A stretch of DNA of 64,000 nt from Candidatus Gastranaerophilales bacterium (GCA_944325785.1 CALVBN010000009.1:1-64000), one strand, 5' to 3'. Positions 16,523 through 25,420 are shown, counted from the first letter of the stretch. The notes: a model not told the origin generated them from the sequence alone. Made by a program: numbers and translations.

Positions 16523-17965
16523 TTACTGCACAAGCGATCTGTACATCTCAAGATATTTTTTTGCACTCTCTTTCCAGCTGAAATCAGCCTGCATTGCGCT
16601 TTTTCTCATCGCATTCAGAGTGTACTTATCCTTATAAACATATAATGCGGTCAAAATTGCATCCTTCATCGCCCATCCGTCATAGCCCCAGAATTTAAAA
16701 CCGGTTGAATTATCAAGCGGATAGCCTGTAACAGTATCTTCTAACCCGCCGGTCGCTCTGACAATCGGAAGCGAGCCGTAATGCATGGCAATTAACTGCG
16801 ACAGCCCGCAGGGTTCAAACTTGGACGGCATTAAGAAAAAGTCGCTTCCTGCGTAAATCTGATTTGCCAAATCTCCCCTATAGCCGACATACGCTCTAAT
16901 ATTCGGAGTGTTGTTAGAAAGCCATATGAATAAGTTTTCATATGATTTGTCGCCGGAGCCTAAGAATATAAAATCAGCTTCAAGATTTCTCAAATCGTTT
17001 TCAACCTGTCTGATTAAATCCAGCCCCTTCTGGTCGACAAGCCTTGAAATTAAGGCTATCAGCGGTCTATCCGGATTGTACTTTAAGCCAAAATATTCAA
17101 GAATTGATTTTTTGTTTTCTTCTTTATTCTTCAAGGAGTTAACATCATAGTTTTTAACTAAAGTCTTATCGGTTTTCGGGTTAAATACATCATAATCTAT
17201 TCCGTTAACAATGCCGACAAGTTTATTTGTATGTCCTCTAAGCGTGTAGTCCATTCCTTCGCCGTATTCGCCGGTAAGAATTTCTCTAGCGTAAGTCGGA
17301 GATACCGCAATAATTTTGTCTGAATAATTAATCGCCCCTTTCATCCAGTTAACGCGTCCGTAGTGTTCGCATCCCCATTCATTGAATACAATATCTTTTC
17401 TCATATTGGCAAAATCAAGAATATCTTCAAACCAAACGCCTTGATAAGCCAGATTATGGATTTCAAATACGTTCTTTGTCTTTGACCAAAACTCATCAAA
17501 CTTGTAATTTGCTTTGATATACAAAGGAATCATTGCCGTATGCCAATCGTTAGAGTGGATAATATCAGCCCTAAAATTCAGCTGTTTTGCGTACTCTAAA
17601 GTTGCAAGCGAGAAAGCAATATATCTTTCGTGTTCGTATCTCGGGTCGAGCCATTTGGGGTAAACTTCATGAAAACAAGAAAAATACCAGTCGTTTTGTA
17701 CAAAGAATACATTAATATCTGTGCCCGGAAGTTTTGTCATATGAAGCTTGAATTTTTGCGGACTGGAGCCGAATGTAATCCACATTTCAGAGTTTTCCAG
17801 TTCTTTCAGCCCCCATCTGTTATAATCAATACAGCCGTGAAGCGGAGTAAAGATTGCAATTTCTGCATCTTTCTCAATAGCCTTAGGCAGGCTTCCCATA
17901 ACATCTGATAAACCGCCCGCTTTAGAAAACGGCGATACTTCTGCGGATGCAAATAATATTTTCAT
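16523..17965 (-). CDS. glgA: Glycogen/starch synthase GlgA
   Basis: This 480-aa GT5 glycosyltransferase transfers glucose from ADP-glucose to the non-reducing end of alpha-1,4-glucan. KAGGLSDVMGSLPKA at about 16-30 is the nucleotide-sugar-binding loop. DIIHSNDWHTAMIPLY, SRLVDQKGLDLI and the C-terminal MPSKFEPCGLSQLIAMHYG motif with the catalytic Glu are all present at full length. The start follows GAGGAG. A shortened PurD-like gene follows by 12 nt; no other glg gene is in the window. Confidence 0.96.
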   Translation of the reverse strand: MKILFASAEVSPFSKAGGLSDVMGSLPKAIEKDAEIAIFTPLHGCIDYNRWGLKELENSEMWITFGSSPQKFKLHMTKLPGTDINVFFVQNDWYFSCFHEVYPKWLDPRYEHERYIAFSLATLEYAKQLNFRADIIHSNDWHTAMIPLYIKANYKFDEFWSKTKNVFEIHNLAYQGVWFEDILDFANMRKDIVFNEWGCEHYGRVNWMKGAINYSDKIIAVSPTYAREILTGEYGEGMDYTLRGHTNKLVGIVNGIDYDVFNPKTDKTLVKNYDVNSLKNKEENKKSILEYFGLKYNPDRPLIALISRLVDQKGLDLIRQVENDLRNLEADFIFLGSGDKSYENLFIWLSNNTPNIRAYVGYRGDLANQIYAGSDFFLMPSKFEPCGLSQLIAMHYGSLPIVRATGGLEDTVTGYPLDNSTGFKFWGYDGWAMKDAILTALYVYKDKYTLNAMRKSAMQADFSWKESAKKYLEMYRSLVQ

Positions 17966-18050
17966 ATAAATACTCCTCTTCTTTGGCTCTTAGTTTTGAT
18001 TTGTGCTACCCGATTATAGACCGTTGATTTTTCAAAATCAAGAGAAATAT

Positions 18051-18278
18051 CTATAGATTGTAATCTTCAATATCGACAAACTTAATTTCATACCCAAGGA
18101 TTTCGGCTATCATTAGAACTTCATTGTAACTTATTGTCCCGCGCTTAAGTTTATTAGATAGATTAGTTGCGCTGTAATTTTTATTTAATTTTTGGGATAA
18201 AAGCTGGCAAAGTTCCTTCATTTTTATATTTTTAGTTGCTAATAATGCTTTTATCTGCTCTCTTGCCTTAACGCTCAT
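18051..18278 (-). CDS. Helix-turn-helix DNA-binding protein (DUF6471-like)
   Basis: This 75-aa protein is a single helix-turn-helix domain: IKMKELCQLLSQKLNKNYSA then TNLSNKLKRGTISYNEVLMIAEILG. I chose ATG at 18278 (MSVKARE), not the longer reading, because a TATAAT box lies 7 nt upstream and no ribosome site precedes either start. It is transcribed divergently from the 73-aa protein at 18339 across a 60-bp gap with TGTTAAT/ATTAACA inverted boxes. It probably represses that gap. This is the first of three such modules in the window. Confidence 0.7.
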   Translation of the reverse strand: MSVKAREQIKALLATKNIKMKELCQLLSQKLNKNYSATNLSNKLKRGTISYNEVLMIAEILGYEIKFVDIEDYNL

Positions 18279-18285
18279 GTTAATA

Positions 18286-18291
18286 ATTATA
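18286..18291 (-). promoter_or_regulatory. Leaderless -10 box for the 18278 regulator
   Basis: On the minus strand TATAAT lies 7 nt before ATG 18278, with no Shine-Dalgarno sequence between. It is the only one of the set with a 7-nt rather than 6-nt gap. Confidence 0.5.
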
Positions 18292-18338
18292 CTTATTCGT
18301 GAATATAGCATTAACAAAAGTTAATAAAAGAGGTAATT

Positions 18339-18560
18339 ATGATTGATAAAGAATACGCAAAATTGGAAAACTGGGTTCAGGATATTGCAAACAGACTTAG
18401 TTTTGCATCAGCACTGGGGCGGGTGATATTGGAATGTTACCGCGACGGGAATATAAAAGAATGTGATATTGACAGTTTAATAACCATTCTAAATATCTGC
18501 CTCAGCTTAACACGCACAAAAGTCAATCATTTAGAGAGATATTTAATGTGCCATAAATAA
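18339..18560 (+). CDS. Small helical protein of divergent HTH module
   Basis: This 73-aa acidic protein is predicted all-helical, with no signal peptide or membrane segment. Its core ALGRVILECYRDGNIKECDI and following ITILNICLSL line up with the 77-aa protein at 47145 (KILHSYCEDETSQSEEI, AILVGLDNRL). Both pair divergently with a helix-turn-helix gene. AGAGG precedes the ATG. A toxin, antitoxin or co-regulator role is possible but unproven. Confidence 0.6.
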   Translation: MIDKEYAKLENWVQDIANRLSFASALGRVILECYRDGNIKECDIDSLITILNICLSLTRTKVNHLERYLMCHK

Positions 18561-19015
18561 TGTTACAATGACAGAGCGCGGAACCTGATTATCATGCGGG
18601 ATTGACACCTCACCCCAGCCCTCTCCTGTTAGGAGAGGGAGCTCGCCAAACTTAGCGTTCGACCTCCCAACCGTCATTCAGAGGACAAAAACAACTATTC
18701 GGCGAGTCCGATGAATCTCGTATACTTTTGTGAAGGGTAAGGTGTAAGGCGTAAGGGTAAAGTGTGAATAATCAGAGATTCTTCGGCTCTTACGAGCCTC
18801 TGAATGACGCGAAATTTGGCTTTGTGACACCTACTAATTACATTTACCCCTCTGAATGACGCCGAGCTGGCAGGTGTCTTCTCTCTATTCTTAAATATAT
18901 TTTAACAAATTATAAAATGGTGCAAAAAATTGTACACTGCGGAACTGCCGAACTAATTCCCCCCCAAAAAAAATTTTAACTTCTCCTAAACTCCTAAACC
19001 TCTCAACTTCTAAAC
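18561..19015. repeat. Gene-free repeat island
   Basis: I see no credible gene here. It holds a CTCTCC repeat (18601-18640), an inverted TGAATGACG repeat (18672-18721), a GTGAAGGGTAAGG low-complexity tract (18731-18765), another TGAATGACG repeat (18773-18811), a hairpin fragment near 18918 resembling the one at 15610, and a CTAAACTCCTAAACC tract (18976-19016) like that at 44191-44315. At least five families are stacked in 455 bp. Confidence 0.7.
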
Positions 19016-20887
19016 TTATTTAAGCATCACCATAAGGACAGAAATGTCAGCGGGCTTTACTCCGCCTATTCTGGATGCCTGTGCGAGGTTTTGGGGGCGG
19101 ATTTTTTCCAGCTTTTCCCGTGTTTCGGATGAGATATGTTTTATTTTGGAATAATCAATATTTGCAGGAAGTTTGTATTTTTCGAGTTTTTCAGCCGTTT
19201 CAACCTGCTCCTCTTGGCGCTTGATATAGCCGTCATATTTGATTAATACTTCAACTTCTTCCGTTATATCATCTGATAAGTTTAAATTTCTTGTTTCTTC
19301 ATCAAGTTCTTTGAATATTTTGTAATTTATATTCGGGCGCTTAAGAAGTTCGGCTAACCTCATACCGCGTTCAATGTTTTCTCCGACTTTGGCAAGAATG
19401 CCGTTTACTTCTTCTGTAGCGGAAACTTTTGTTTCTTTTAAACGCTCGACTTCTCTTTGAATATTTTCCTGTTTTTTTAGAAATCTTTGGTACTGCGCAT
19501 CGTCAATCAGCCCAATTTTGTGTCCGGTTTCGGTTAAGCGCGCATCAGCATTATCCTGCCTTAAAAGAAGACGGTATTCAGAGCGCGAAGTCAGCATTCT
19601 GTATGGTTCTTGAATATCCTTTGTAACCAAATCATCAATAAGAGTTCCTATATAAGATGATGCTCTTGAAAGTTCCAGAGGTTCGGAATTGTTTAAATAT
19701 TTAACAGCGTTTATTCCTGCAATCAAGCCCTGCGCAGCAGCTTCTTCGTATCCGCTTGTGCCGTTAATCTGCCCTGCAAAGAACAAACCGTCAATATCCT
19801 TTGACATTAGAGAATGTTTTGTCTGAACAGCAGGAACATAGTCGTATTCTACGGCATAAGCCGGTTTGATAATGTGCGCTTTTTCCAGCCCCGGAAGCGA
19901 ACGTAACATTTCTACTTGAACGCAGGCAGGAAGACTTGTTGAAAAACCCTGGATATAAACTTCATACGTATTCAATCCTTCCGGCTCAATAAAAATATGG
20001 TGCGACGGATTGGAAGCAAATCTCACGATTTTATCTTCAATAGAAGGACAGTAACGCGGACCGACACCCTGTATTAAGCCTTGGTACATAGGAGATTTAT
20101 CCAGATTTGCTCTGATAATTTTATGTGTTTCTTCATTTGTTCTGGTCAAATAACACGGGACCTGCGGTCTAATCGGGCGATTCGGCTTAAAGGAGTAAAA
20201 ACTCAATTTGTCATCTCCGGGCTGAATCTCCATCTTAGAATAATCAATGGTTCTTTTATCAACTCTTGCCGGTGTTCCTGTTTTGAGTTTTTTTGTCTGA
20301 ATTCCGTGTTTTCTTAATGACTCAGATAATCCTATGGCAGCACGTTCACCTAATCTTCCGCCGGAATATGCCTGCAAACCTACATACATTTTGCCCTCAA
20401 GCGATGTTCCTGTAGTTAAAATTATTGCTCTGCAAGAATACTCTAATCCGTATTCATCAATCGCGCCAATAATTTTTCCGTCTTTAACTTTTATTTCTGT
20501 AATACAAGTTTGCTTAATCCAAATATTATCTGTGTTTTCCAGAATATTGCGCATATACTGCGTGTACTCTTTTTTGTCAGACTGCGCTCTTAATGCCCTC
20601 ACAGCAGGACCTTTAGATGAATTTAAAGTCTTCATCTGGATATAAGTAGCATCCGCAACCTCTCCCATCACTCCGCCAAGAGCATCAATCTCCCTTACAA
20701 GAGTAGATTTTGCCGGACCGCCGATAGCAGGATTACAAGGCTGAAGCGCAATGTTATTGACATCTAGGGTGCATAACAATACATTACAGCCCAAACGTGC
20801 AGCCGAAATTGCAGCTTCGCATCCTGCATGCCCTGCACCAACGACGATTACATCAAACTTGTTATTCATATAATCCAAGCTAGTCAT
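19016..20887 (-). CDS. mnmG: tRNA U34 carboxymethylaminomethyl synthase MnmG
   Basis: This 623-aa FAD protein works with MnmE to modify U34 of tRNAs for NNA/NNG codons. [21 protein letters not shown] is the FAD-binding start, [19 protein letters not shown] and [14 protein letters not shown] are signature segments, and [16 protein letters not shown] begins the C-terminal tRNA/MnmE-binding part. The chosen ATG (20887) lies 6 nt after a TATAAT box, so the mRNA is leaderless; an internal ATG 18 nt downstream is the alternative. mnmE is also in this window (47.6 kb) and is also leaderless. Confidence 0.96.
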   Translation of the reverse strand: MTSLDYMNNKFDVIVVGAGHAGCEAAISAARLGCNVLLCTLDVNNIALQPCNPAIGGPAKSTLVREIDALGGVMGEVADATYIQMKTLNSSKGPAVRALRAQSDKKEYTQYMRNILENTDNIWIKQTCITEIKVKDGKIIGAIDEYGLEYSCRAIILTTGTSLEGKMYVGLQAYSGGRLGERAAIGLSESLRKHGIQTKKLKTGTPARVDKRTIDYSKMEIQPGDDKLSFYSFKPNRPIRPQVPCYLTRTNEETHKIIRANLDKSPMYQGLIQGVGPRYCPSIEDKIVRFASNPSHHIFIEPEGLNTYEVYIQGFSTSLPACVQVEMLRSLPGLEKAHIIKPAYAVEYDYVPAVQTKHSLMSKDIDGLFFAGQINGTSGYEEAAAQGLIAGINAVKYLNNSEPLELSRASSYIGTLIDDLVTKDIQEPYRMLTSRSEYRLLLRQDNADARLTETGHKIGLIDDAQYQRFLKKQENIQREVERLKETKVSATEEVNGILAKVGENIERGMRLAELLKRPNINYKIFKELDEETRNLNLSDDITEEVEVLIKYDGYIKRQEEQVETAEKLEKYKLPANIDYSKIKHISSETREKLEKIRPQNLAQASRIGGVKPADISVLMVMLK

Positions 20888-20893
20888 AGTCTG

Positions 20894-20899
20894 ATTATA
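20894..20899 (-). promoter_or_regulatory. Leaderless -10 box for mnmG
   Basis: Minus-strand TATAAT then CAGACT then ATG. The 15-mer is identical to that at 12015-12029, though the genes are unrelated. No ribosome site is present upstream of the start. Confidence 0.75.
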
Positions 20900-21038
20900 C
20901 TACAAAACAAAATATAAATTAATTTTACTGTGTACTTATGCGATTATACCGCATAAGAGCTTTTTATTTTGTAGTTATTATGCAATAAATTGATATAATA
21001 TGCGTCTTAATATCATTCTGATTTTAGAAAACTAAATC

Positions 21039-21044
21039 TACAAT
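21039..21044 (+). promoter_or_regulatory. Leaderless -10 box for the XRE gene
   Basis: TACAAT is followed by 6 nt (TAATAT) and ATG at 21051. There is no Shine-Dalgarno sequence before this start. Confidence 0.6.
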
Positions 21045-21050
21045 TAATAT

Positions 21051-21377
21051 ATGAACGTCAAAAAAGAACTAGGACAAAAGATAAAACGTTTAAGGCAAAA
21101 AGAAGGTTTAACGCAGGAACAGTTTGCAGAAAAGCTGAATATTGCAACACGTACGCTTGCGGGAATTGAAATCGGTGAAAGCTTTGTTTCCGCACAAACC
21201 ATTGAAAATATTTTAAATTATGCAAATATCACCCTTGAGGACTTTTTTATAACAAGCCACCTGCGTCCTACAGAAGATTTATTAAGCGATATCTACGGTT
21301 ATCTGGATGGCATAAAAGATAACCGAGAAAAAATAGAGAGTATTTATAAGGTCGTAAAAGCGCTGGCAAACGAATAA
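21051..21377 (+). CDS. XRE-family transcriptional regulator
   Basis: This 108-aa protein has an N-terminal Cro/C1 helix-turn-helix (LGQKIKRLRQKEGLTQEQFA, then IATRTLAGIEIGESFVSAQTIENIL) and a C-terminal helical tail. The HTH covers about residues 6-65. It is leaderless. The glycine-zipper gene at 21462 follows on the same strand after 84 nt, and may be its partner or target. Possible remnant of a plasmid/phage-type regulator. Confidence 0.82.
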   Translation: MNVKKELGQKIKRLRQKEGLTQEQFAEKLNIATRTLAGIEIGESFVSAQTIENILNYANITLEDFFITSHLRPTEDLLSDIYGYLDGIKDNREKIESIYKVVKALANE

Positions 21378-21461
21378 ATTATTAAGTTTTGTAAAGCATT
21401 ATAATGCAGTATTTATACATTATTTAATGAAGCTGTTAGAACTTATAAACGTAGTGAAAAT

Positions 21462-21797
21462 TTGCTAAACGGCAAGAGAATTCAATACAAAGAGCAAAAA
21501 ATCAAACTAGGAAAAGCCTCAAGAGTTTTAGGTAAAGCCGCAGTTCCGCTTACGGTAGTATTATCCGCAGCAGAAATCGGATATGCATACAAAGAGGGCG
21601 GAACTAAAGCCGCAGTAAAACAAGGCGCAAAATGTGCCGCAGGTGTTGCTGCAGGCTGGGCAGGCGCAAAATTGGGAGCAACAATAGGGACAGCAATATG
21701 CCCCGGAATTGGAACTGCAATCGGCGGTTTCTTAGGCGGTATTGGTGGTTACTTACTGGGTGATAAAATCGCCGACAATGTTGCTAAATCTGCATAA
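21462..21797 (+). CDS. Glycine-zipper hydrophobic protein, start uncertain
   Basis: This is a 111-aa reading from TTG at 21462. The C-terminal 60 residues are a Gly/Ala-rich hydrophobic hairpin (AAGVAAGWAGAKLGATIG, then GTAIGGFLGGIGGYLLGDKI) with GxxxG spacing, as in glycine-zipper pore proteins and class IIb bacteriocins. The frame stays open upstream to 21405 and reads coding-like (LFNEAVRTYKRSEN) but has no ATG or GTG there. So it may use ATT/TTG or be the C-terminal remnant of a longer gene. Function unknown. Confidence 0.5.
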   Translation: MLNGKRIQYKEQKIKLGKASRVLGKAAVPLTVVLSAAEIGYAYKEGGTKAAVKQGAKCAAGVAAGWAGAKLGATIGTAICPGIGTAIGGFLGGIGGYLLGDKIADNVAKSA

Positions 21798-21829
21798 GGA
21801 AACTAACTTCAAAATACATTTTATACTCG

Positions 21830-21870
21830 AAACAGACAGGAGCAGAATTTGTTCCTGTCTGTTTAAGCTT
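21830..21870 (+). terminator. Stem-loop terminator, weak T-tract
   Basis: 12-bp perfect arms at 21830-21841 and 21853-21864 with an 11-nt loop, followed by AAGCTTTT. It separates the glycine-zipper gene from the next transcript, whose TATAAT is at 21885. Confidence 0.6.
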
Positions 21871-21884
21871 TTACTTATCTATGA

Positions 21885-21890
21885 TATAAT
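21885..21890 (+). promoter_or_regulatory. -10 box for the SnoaL-like gene
   Basis: TATAAT lies 24 nt before ATG 21915, with GGGAGAGG between. This is an ordinary leadered promoter, in contrast to the leaderless ones nearby. Confidence 0.55.
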
Positions 21891-21914
21891 TTGTTATTAC
21901 AAGGGAGAGGATTT

Positions 21915-22337
21915 ATGTCTACTGAGCGCAATAAAGAGTTAATGAAAAAATTTGAAACAATGATTAATACTGCGGACGAATTATTGGCAGAAGAATTGGT
22001 TGATGCAAATGCATCTTTTTATACGCCGGCTTCTCCCGAACCGCTGTACGGCGGAAAAGGATACCTTTCTGTTGTGTACTGGATGAGAAGCGGATTTTCT
22101 GATGTTCAGTGGAAACTTGAAGAAATGATTGCAGAAAACAATAAAGTCGCTGTCAGATGGACTTGCATCGGAACCCACGACGGCGAATTTATGGGGCTTA
22201 AACCTACCGGAAAGAAATTTTCTACATCTATTATGAATTTTTACTATTTTAACGAGCAGGGTAAAATTACAAACGATATTGCCTCTGAAGGGATGATTGG
22301 AATCCTCCGCGGAATTGGTGCTATTAACCCCGCTTAA
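21915..22337 (+). CDS. SnoaL/NTF2-fold protein
   Basis: This 140-aa protein has the cone-like NTF2 fold of the ester cyclase/SnoaL family: N-terminal helices, FYTPASPEPLYGGKGYLSV, then VQWKLEEMIAENNKVAVRWT and GTHDGEFMGLKPTGKKFSTS strands. VAVRWTxxGTHxGEFMGxxPTGK is characteristic of this family. Members bind small hydrophobic substrates or act as enzymes; the substrate here is unknown. The start follows a strong GGGAGAGG. The 3' end overlaps the convergent gene by 14 nt. Confidence 0.8.
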   Translation: MSTERNKELMKKFETMINTADELLAEELVDANASFYTPASPEPLYGGKGYLSVVYWMRSGFSDVQWKLEEMIAENNKVAVRWTCIGTHDGEFMGLKPTGKKFSTSIMNFYYFNEQGKITNDIASEGMIGILRGIGAINPA

Positions 22338-22977
22338 CAATATAGCCGTAACGTGTATTTTTAAATTCCAAAGCCTCACTTGAAATAATTCCTAAAGATT
22401 TATAAGGAATCTCCAATTTTTCAAACAAAGCTTTTTGAATTTCAGCCTCTTCTTCGCCCTGATTAACAATCAGCATATCATTTTTTAGGAGTTTGTATGC
22501 GTGGGCTAATAATTTTTCCGGCATAAAATATTTTTTAGGAAGCCCCCAGCGTTCGAGCGGATAAGGAGTTACAAAAGGCAAAAGCCAGACAATATAATCA
22601 TACTCACCGCTAATATTTAACAAATCATCCGGATAATAATTTACCCCCTCCAAACCTTTTGTATAAAACTTCGCTGTTTCATATCTTGAATACAGGTTAG
22701 AATAAAGCCTGTAGGCATCAATTTCTACTCCGTCAAGCTCTAAATTCGGCGAAAATTGTCTAAAAAATCTATACTCGCCTCCTACATACGCCCAGTTTTT
22801 AGAGCCGATATCCAAAACCCTCAAAAAATCCCGCTCTTTCGGTTTCAGAAATTGGCTCAAAATATCATAAACATAATCACTTTCCGGGTTTTCTGTCTCA
22901 CCTTTGTAATTTTTTCTGGAAAATTTCGTCTTAGAACGTATAAAAAAATCAAATCTGTTTCTTAAATCATCAAACAT
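22324..22977 (-). CDS. SAM-methyltransferase-like protein
   Basis: This 217-aa protein carries RVLDIGSKNWAYVGGEYRFF at about 53-72 (motif I-like) and LDGVEIDAYRLY (acidic end of strand 2), followed by YDYIVWLLPFV as the strand-4 motif. The glycine-rich loop is unusual (DIGSKNWAYVGG). LLAHAYKLLKNDMLIVNQGEEE fits strand 5. It is likely a class I methyltransferase or a fold relative of unknown substrate. It lies downstream of fabF but is separated from it by a strong terminator. Confidence 0.6.
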   Translation of the reverse strand: MFDDLRNRFDFFIRSKTKFSRKNYKGETENPESDYVYDILSQFLKPKERDFLRVLDIGSKNWAYVGGEYRFFRQFSPNLELDGVEIDAYRLYSNLYSRYETAKFYTKGLEGVNYYPDDLLNISGEYDYIVWLLPFVTPYPLERWGLPKKYFMPEKLLAHAYKLLKNDMLIVNQGEEEAEIQKALFEKLEIPYKSLGIISSEALEFKNTRYGYIVKRG

Positions 22978-22984
22978 AATAAAA

Positions 22985-23016
22985 TAAATGGGGCGGAGCC
23001 AGAATGGCTCCGCCCC
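22985..23016 (-). terminator. Strong terminator after fabF
   Basis: Perfect 11-bp GC-rich arms (22990-23000 with 23006-23016) and a 5-nt loop, followed on the minus strand by ATTTATTTTATT. It ends the fab transcript 12 nt after the fabF stop. Confidence 0.85.
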
Positions 23017-23028
23017 TTATTATCTATT

Positions 23029-24282
23029 TTAAACTTCTTTAAAAATCAATGTTGCATTATGTCCGCCAAATCCGAATGAATTTGACAAAGCTGCGCGGAC
23101 TTTCTTATCTCTTGCTTTATGCGGTACATAATCAAGGTTTGCAACATGTTCGTCTTGGTTGTCAAGGTTAATTGTAGGCGGAACTTTTCCGTCAGTAATA
23201 GCTTTTACGCATACAATACCTTCAACCGCACCTGTTGCACCAAGCATGTGACCGTGCATGCTCTTTGTTGAGCTTACAAGCAAGTTAGGATTCTTTTCTT
23301 TGTCGCCAAAAATCTTTGCTATTGCTTGAGATTCAGCAACGTCGCCAAGACCTGTACTTGTTCCGTGCGGATTGATATAATCAATATCTTCCGGTTTCAA
23401 ACCCGCATCTGCAAGTGCTAATTCCATTGACTTAATAGCACCGTTGCCTTCCGGATCTGGAGCTACCATATCATAAGCATCTGCGGACTGACCATAACCT
23501 ACAATTTCCGCATAAATATGAGCGCCGCGTTTTTTAGCAAGTTCATATTCTTCAAGAACAAGAACACCTGCGCCTTCGCCCATTACAAATCCGTCTCTGT
23601 CTTTATCATAAGGTCTTGAAGCCTTTTCCGGCTCATCATTTCTCTTAGATAAAGTTCTTGCAGCAGTAAAAGCACCAATACCAAGCGTAGTTATTGTTGC
23701 TTCGCAGCCTCCTGCAACCATAACATCAGCATCGCCGTACTGAATTGTTCTGAAAGCATCACCGATTGAGTGAGAGCCTGTTGCACAAGCTGATACAACC
23801 GCTTTGTTAACTCCTTTATACCCATGCTTCATAGAAACACGACCGGATGCCATATCTACAATAAGCATCGGAACTGTAAATGGAGAACCTTTAGTCGGTC
23901 CTTTTTCAATCATTGCCATATGGTTTTTTTCAAATGTTTTAAAACCGCCAGCTGCAGAACTTACAAGAACACCTATTCTGTAAGGATCAATACCAGCTTC
24001 ATCTATTCCAGCATCTGCAATAGCTTCATCAGCAGCAGCCATCGCAAACTGAGTAAACCTGTCCATTCTTTTTGCATCTTTTGGTTCAATATAATCTTCG
24101 GGATTAAAATCCTTGTCCTTAATTTCTGCAGCTATTTTAACAGTATGTCTTTCAGTATCAATAGCTTCAATCAAAGAAACACCGCTTTTACCATTAAGCA
24201 TAGATTCCCAGAACTTTTTTACTCCGATTCCGCAAGGAGTAACTGCTCCCATCCCTGTTATTACAACTCTACGTTTTGTCAT
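23029..24282 (-). CDS. fabF: 3-oxoacyl-ACP synthase II FabF
   Basis: This 417-aa KAS II enzyme elongates acyl-ACP with malonyl-ACP. The catalytic triad is visible: Cys in VVSACATGSHSIGDAF (about 168), His in INPHGTSTGLGD (about 308) and His in STKSMHGHMLGATGAVE (about 345). Full family length. It is the last of the interrupted fabD-fabG-acpP-fabF cluster and lies 150 nt downstream of acpP; that spacer contains several CCGG-rich short inverted repeats. The ribosome site is weak (AAGAGAAAG). Confidence 0.97.
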   Translation of the reverse strand: MTKRRVVITGMGAVTPCGIGVKKFWESMLNGKSGVSLIEAIDTERHTVKIAAEIKDKDFNPEDYIEPKDAKRMDRFTQFAMAAADEAIADAGIDEAGIDPYRIGVLVSSAAGGFKTFEKNHMAMIEKGPTKGSPFTVPMLIVDMASGRVSMKHGYKGVNKAVVSACATGSHSIGDAFRTIQYGDADVMVAGGCEATITTLGIGAFTAARTLSKRNDEPEKASRPYDKDRDGFVMGEGAGVLVLEEYELAKKRGAHIYAEIVGYGQSADAYDMVAPDPEGNGAIKSMELALADAGLKPEDIDYINPHGTSTGLGDVAESQAIAKIFGDKEKNPNLLVSSTKSMHGHMLGATGAVEGIVCVKAITDGKVPPTINLDNQDEHVANLDYVPHKARDKKVRAALSNSFGFGGHNATLIFKEV

Positions 24283-24432
24283 CTTTCTCTTTTCCCTTAA
24301 AAACTAACATTCCCGGCGTAACATCAAATGTTGTCCGGCGTGTCGAGCCGGAATATTAACCGGTCGATACATATAAATAAGAGGGCGAAAATATAAACAA
24401 TCCTCACCCTCCTAATATAAATTTAAACTTTA

Positions 24433-24663
24433 CTATGAGTGTGCATCGATGTAGTTAACTGCATCTTGAACTGTTTGAATTTTTTCAGCTTCTTCATCAG
24501 GAATTTCGCAGCCGAATTCTTCTTCAAAAGCCATAACTAATTCAACAGTGTCTAAAGAATCAGCACCTAAATCAGCTGTAAAGCTAGCTTCCGGAGTAAC
24601 CAAAGCTTCATCGCAGCTTAATTGGTCAACTACAACTTTTTTTACTTTTTCTAATGTACTCAT
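24433..24663 (-). CDS. acpP: Acyl carrier protein
   Basis: This 76-aa acidic protein carries the growing fatty acyl chain. Ser36 in [19 protein letters not shown] is the 4'-phosphopantetheine site. ATG 24663 (MSTLEKV) follows GAGG by 8 nt; a longer in-frame reading upstream is not supported. It has its own promoter. It precedes fabF as in many bacteria, but a divergent accessory module separates it from fabG. Confidence 0.97.
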   Translation of the reverse strand: MSTLEKVKKVVVDQLSCDEALVTPEASFTADLGADSLDTVELVMAFEEEFGCEIPDEEAEKIQTVQDAVNYIDAHS

Positions 24664-24707
24664 GTTTTTTATCCTCTTCATTATTGTGTAATACACTATT
24701 CTACTAA

Positions 24708-24735
24708 ATTATACTATTTCAAGATAATTTTGCAA
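24708..24735 (-). promoter_or_regulatory. acpP promoter
   Basis: On the minus strand TTGCAA (24730-24735), a 16-nt spacer, then TATAAT (24708-24713). The start codon lies 44 nt downstream, giving a leader of about 38 nt with a GAGG site. Confidence 0.6.
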
Positions 24736-24898
24736 TAAATTTCAAAAATTGTTACATTTGAGGGGTAAATGTTAAGGGGGGTAAATATAATCAGACCATA
24801 GCTTTGCTTCCTGCCAGGCGTCATTATGAAAGGGCGAAAGCTCCTAAGAGCATCTATATATCAATTCACACAAAAATCATTACGAAGTTTCACACAGC

Positions 24899-25054
24899 CT
24901 AAGATTTTTCTTTTTCGGCTTTTTTGATTTTGTAAGTTTTGTTATCCAGCTCAACTTCAATATAATCTAAAACGGGATTTATATTCATCATTTCAAGAAT
25001 GTTTTTGGGAATGATAATACCCCAGCTGTTTCCTATTTGTCGTAATTTCTTCAT
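24899..25054 (-). CDS. AbrB/MazE-type DNA-binding protein
   Basis: This is a 51-aa protein, easily missed because it is short. MKKLRQIGNSWGIIIPKNIL is the swapped-hairpin AbrB/SpoVT/MazE motif, followed by EMMNINPVLDYIEVELDNKTY and a Lys-rich tail. Homologues are antitoxins or autorepressors. No MazF toxin is adjacent; the divergent gene at 25158 encodes an 84-aa helical protein. GTTATAA/TTATAAC inverted boxes lie upstream of its start. It sits between fabG and acpP, suggesting insertion into the fab cluster. Confidence 0.75.
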   Translation of the reverse strand: MKKLRQIGNSWGIIIPKNILEMMNINPVLDYIEVELDNKTYKIKKAEKEKS

Positions 25055-25113
25055 ATTACCGCCTTGTTATAACTTTATTATAATCAAATTATAACATTTA
25101 CTATTGACAATAA

Positions 25114-25143
25114 GTTATTCCTATGTTATTACATGGGAATAAC
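25114..25143. promoter_or_regulatory. Inverted-repeat operator over the 25158 promoter
   Basis: Arms GTTATTCCTATG (25114-25125) and CATGGGAATAAC (25132-25143) match with one mismatch around a 6-nt centre. TTGACA lies at 25104-25109; the likely -10 (TTATTA, 25126-25131) falls in the centre of the repeat. Binding here would block RNA polymerase, so this is the best operator candidate for the AbrB-type protein. Confidence 0.6.
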
Positions 25144-25157
25144 AACAGGAGGCGTTT

Positions 25158-25412
25158 ATGGAATTACACCTTGAAGATTATTTAACAGAAACTAACCAAA
25201 CTTTTTATGCGCTGAAATACCTTCTTGAAAATCTTGAAACAGAGATTAACGAACAATGGCATATCTTGATTGGAGATAACAGAGAGCTGTATAAAGAAAC
25301 CGGCAACATTTTATTACTTGTTCATGCTTCACAACTGCTTTTAGAGCATGCAGAATCCGTCCGCAAAAAATATGATGAGATTGTTGCAGAATTTTATAGA
25401 GAAAATTTATAA
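25158..25412 (+). CDS. Small helical protein of AbrB module
   Basis: This 84-aa protein is predicted all-helical and acidic: TFYALKYLLENLETEINEQW, then KETGNILLLVHASQLLLEHA and VRKKYDEIVAEFY. There is no membrane segment. A strong AGGAGG site lies 5 nt before the ATG. It is divergent from the AbrB-type gene across an operator-like repeat and ends at a bidirectional terminator. By arrangement it could be a toxin, an antitoxin partner or a co-regulator; I do not recognise the family. Confidence 0.6.
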   Translation: MELHLEDYLTETNQTFYALKYLLENLETEINEQWHILIGDNRELYKETGNILLLVHASQLLLEHAESVRKKYDEIVAEFYRENL

Positions 25413-25420
25413 ATAATAAA

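Noticed and set aside
24283..24432. Riboswitch between acpP and fabF
   Set aside because: The CCGG-rich short inverted repeats do not match any riboswitch core I recognise; a simple spacer or attenuator-like hairpin is as likely.
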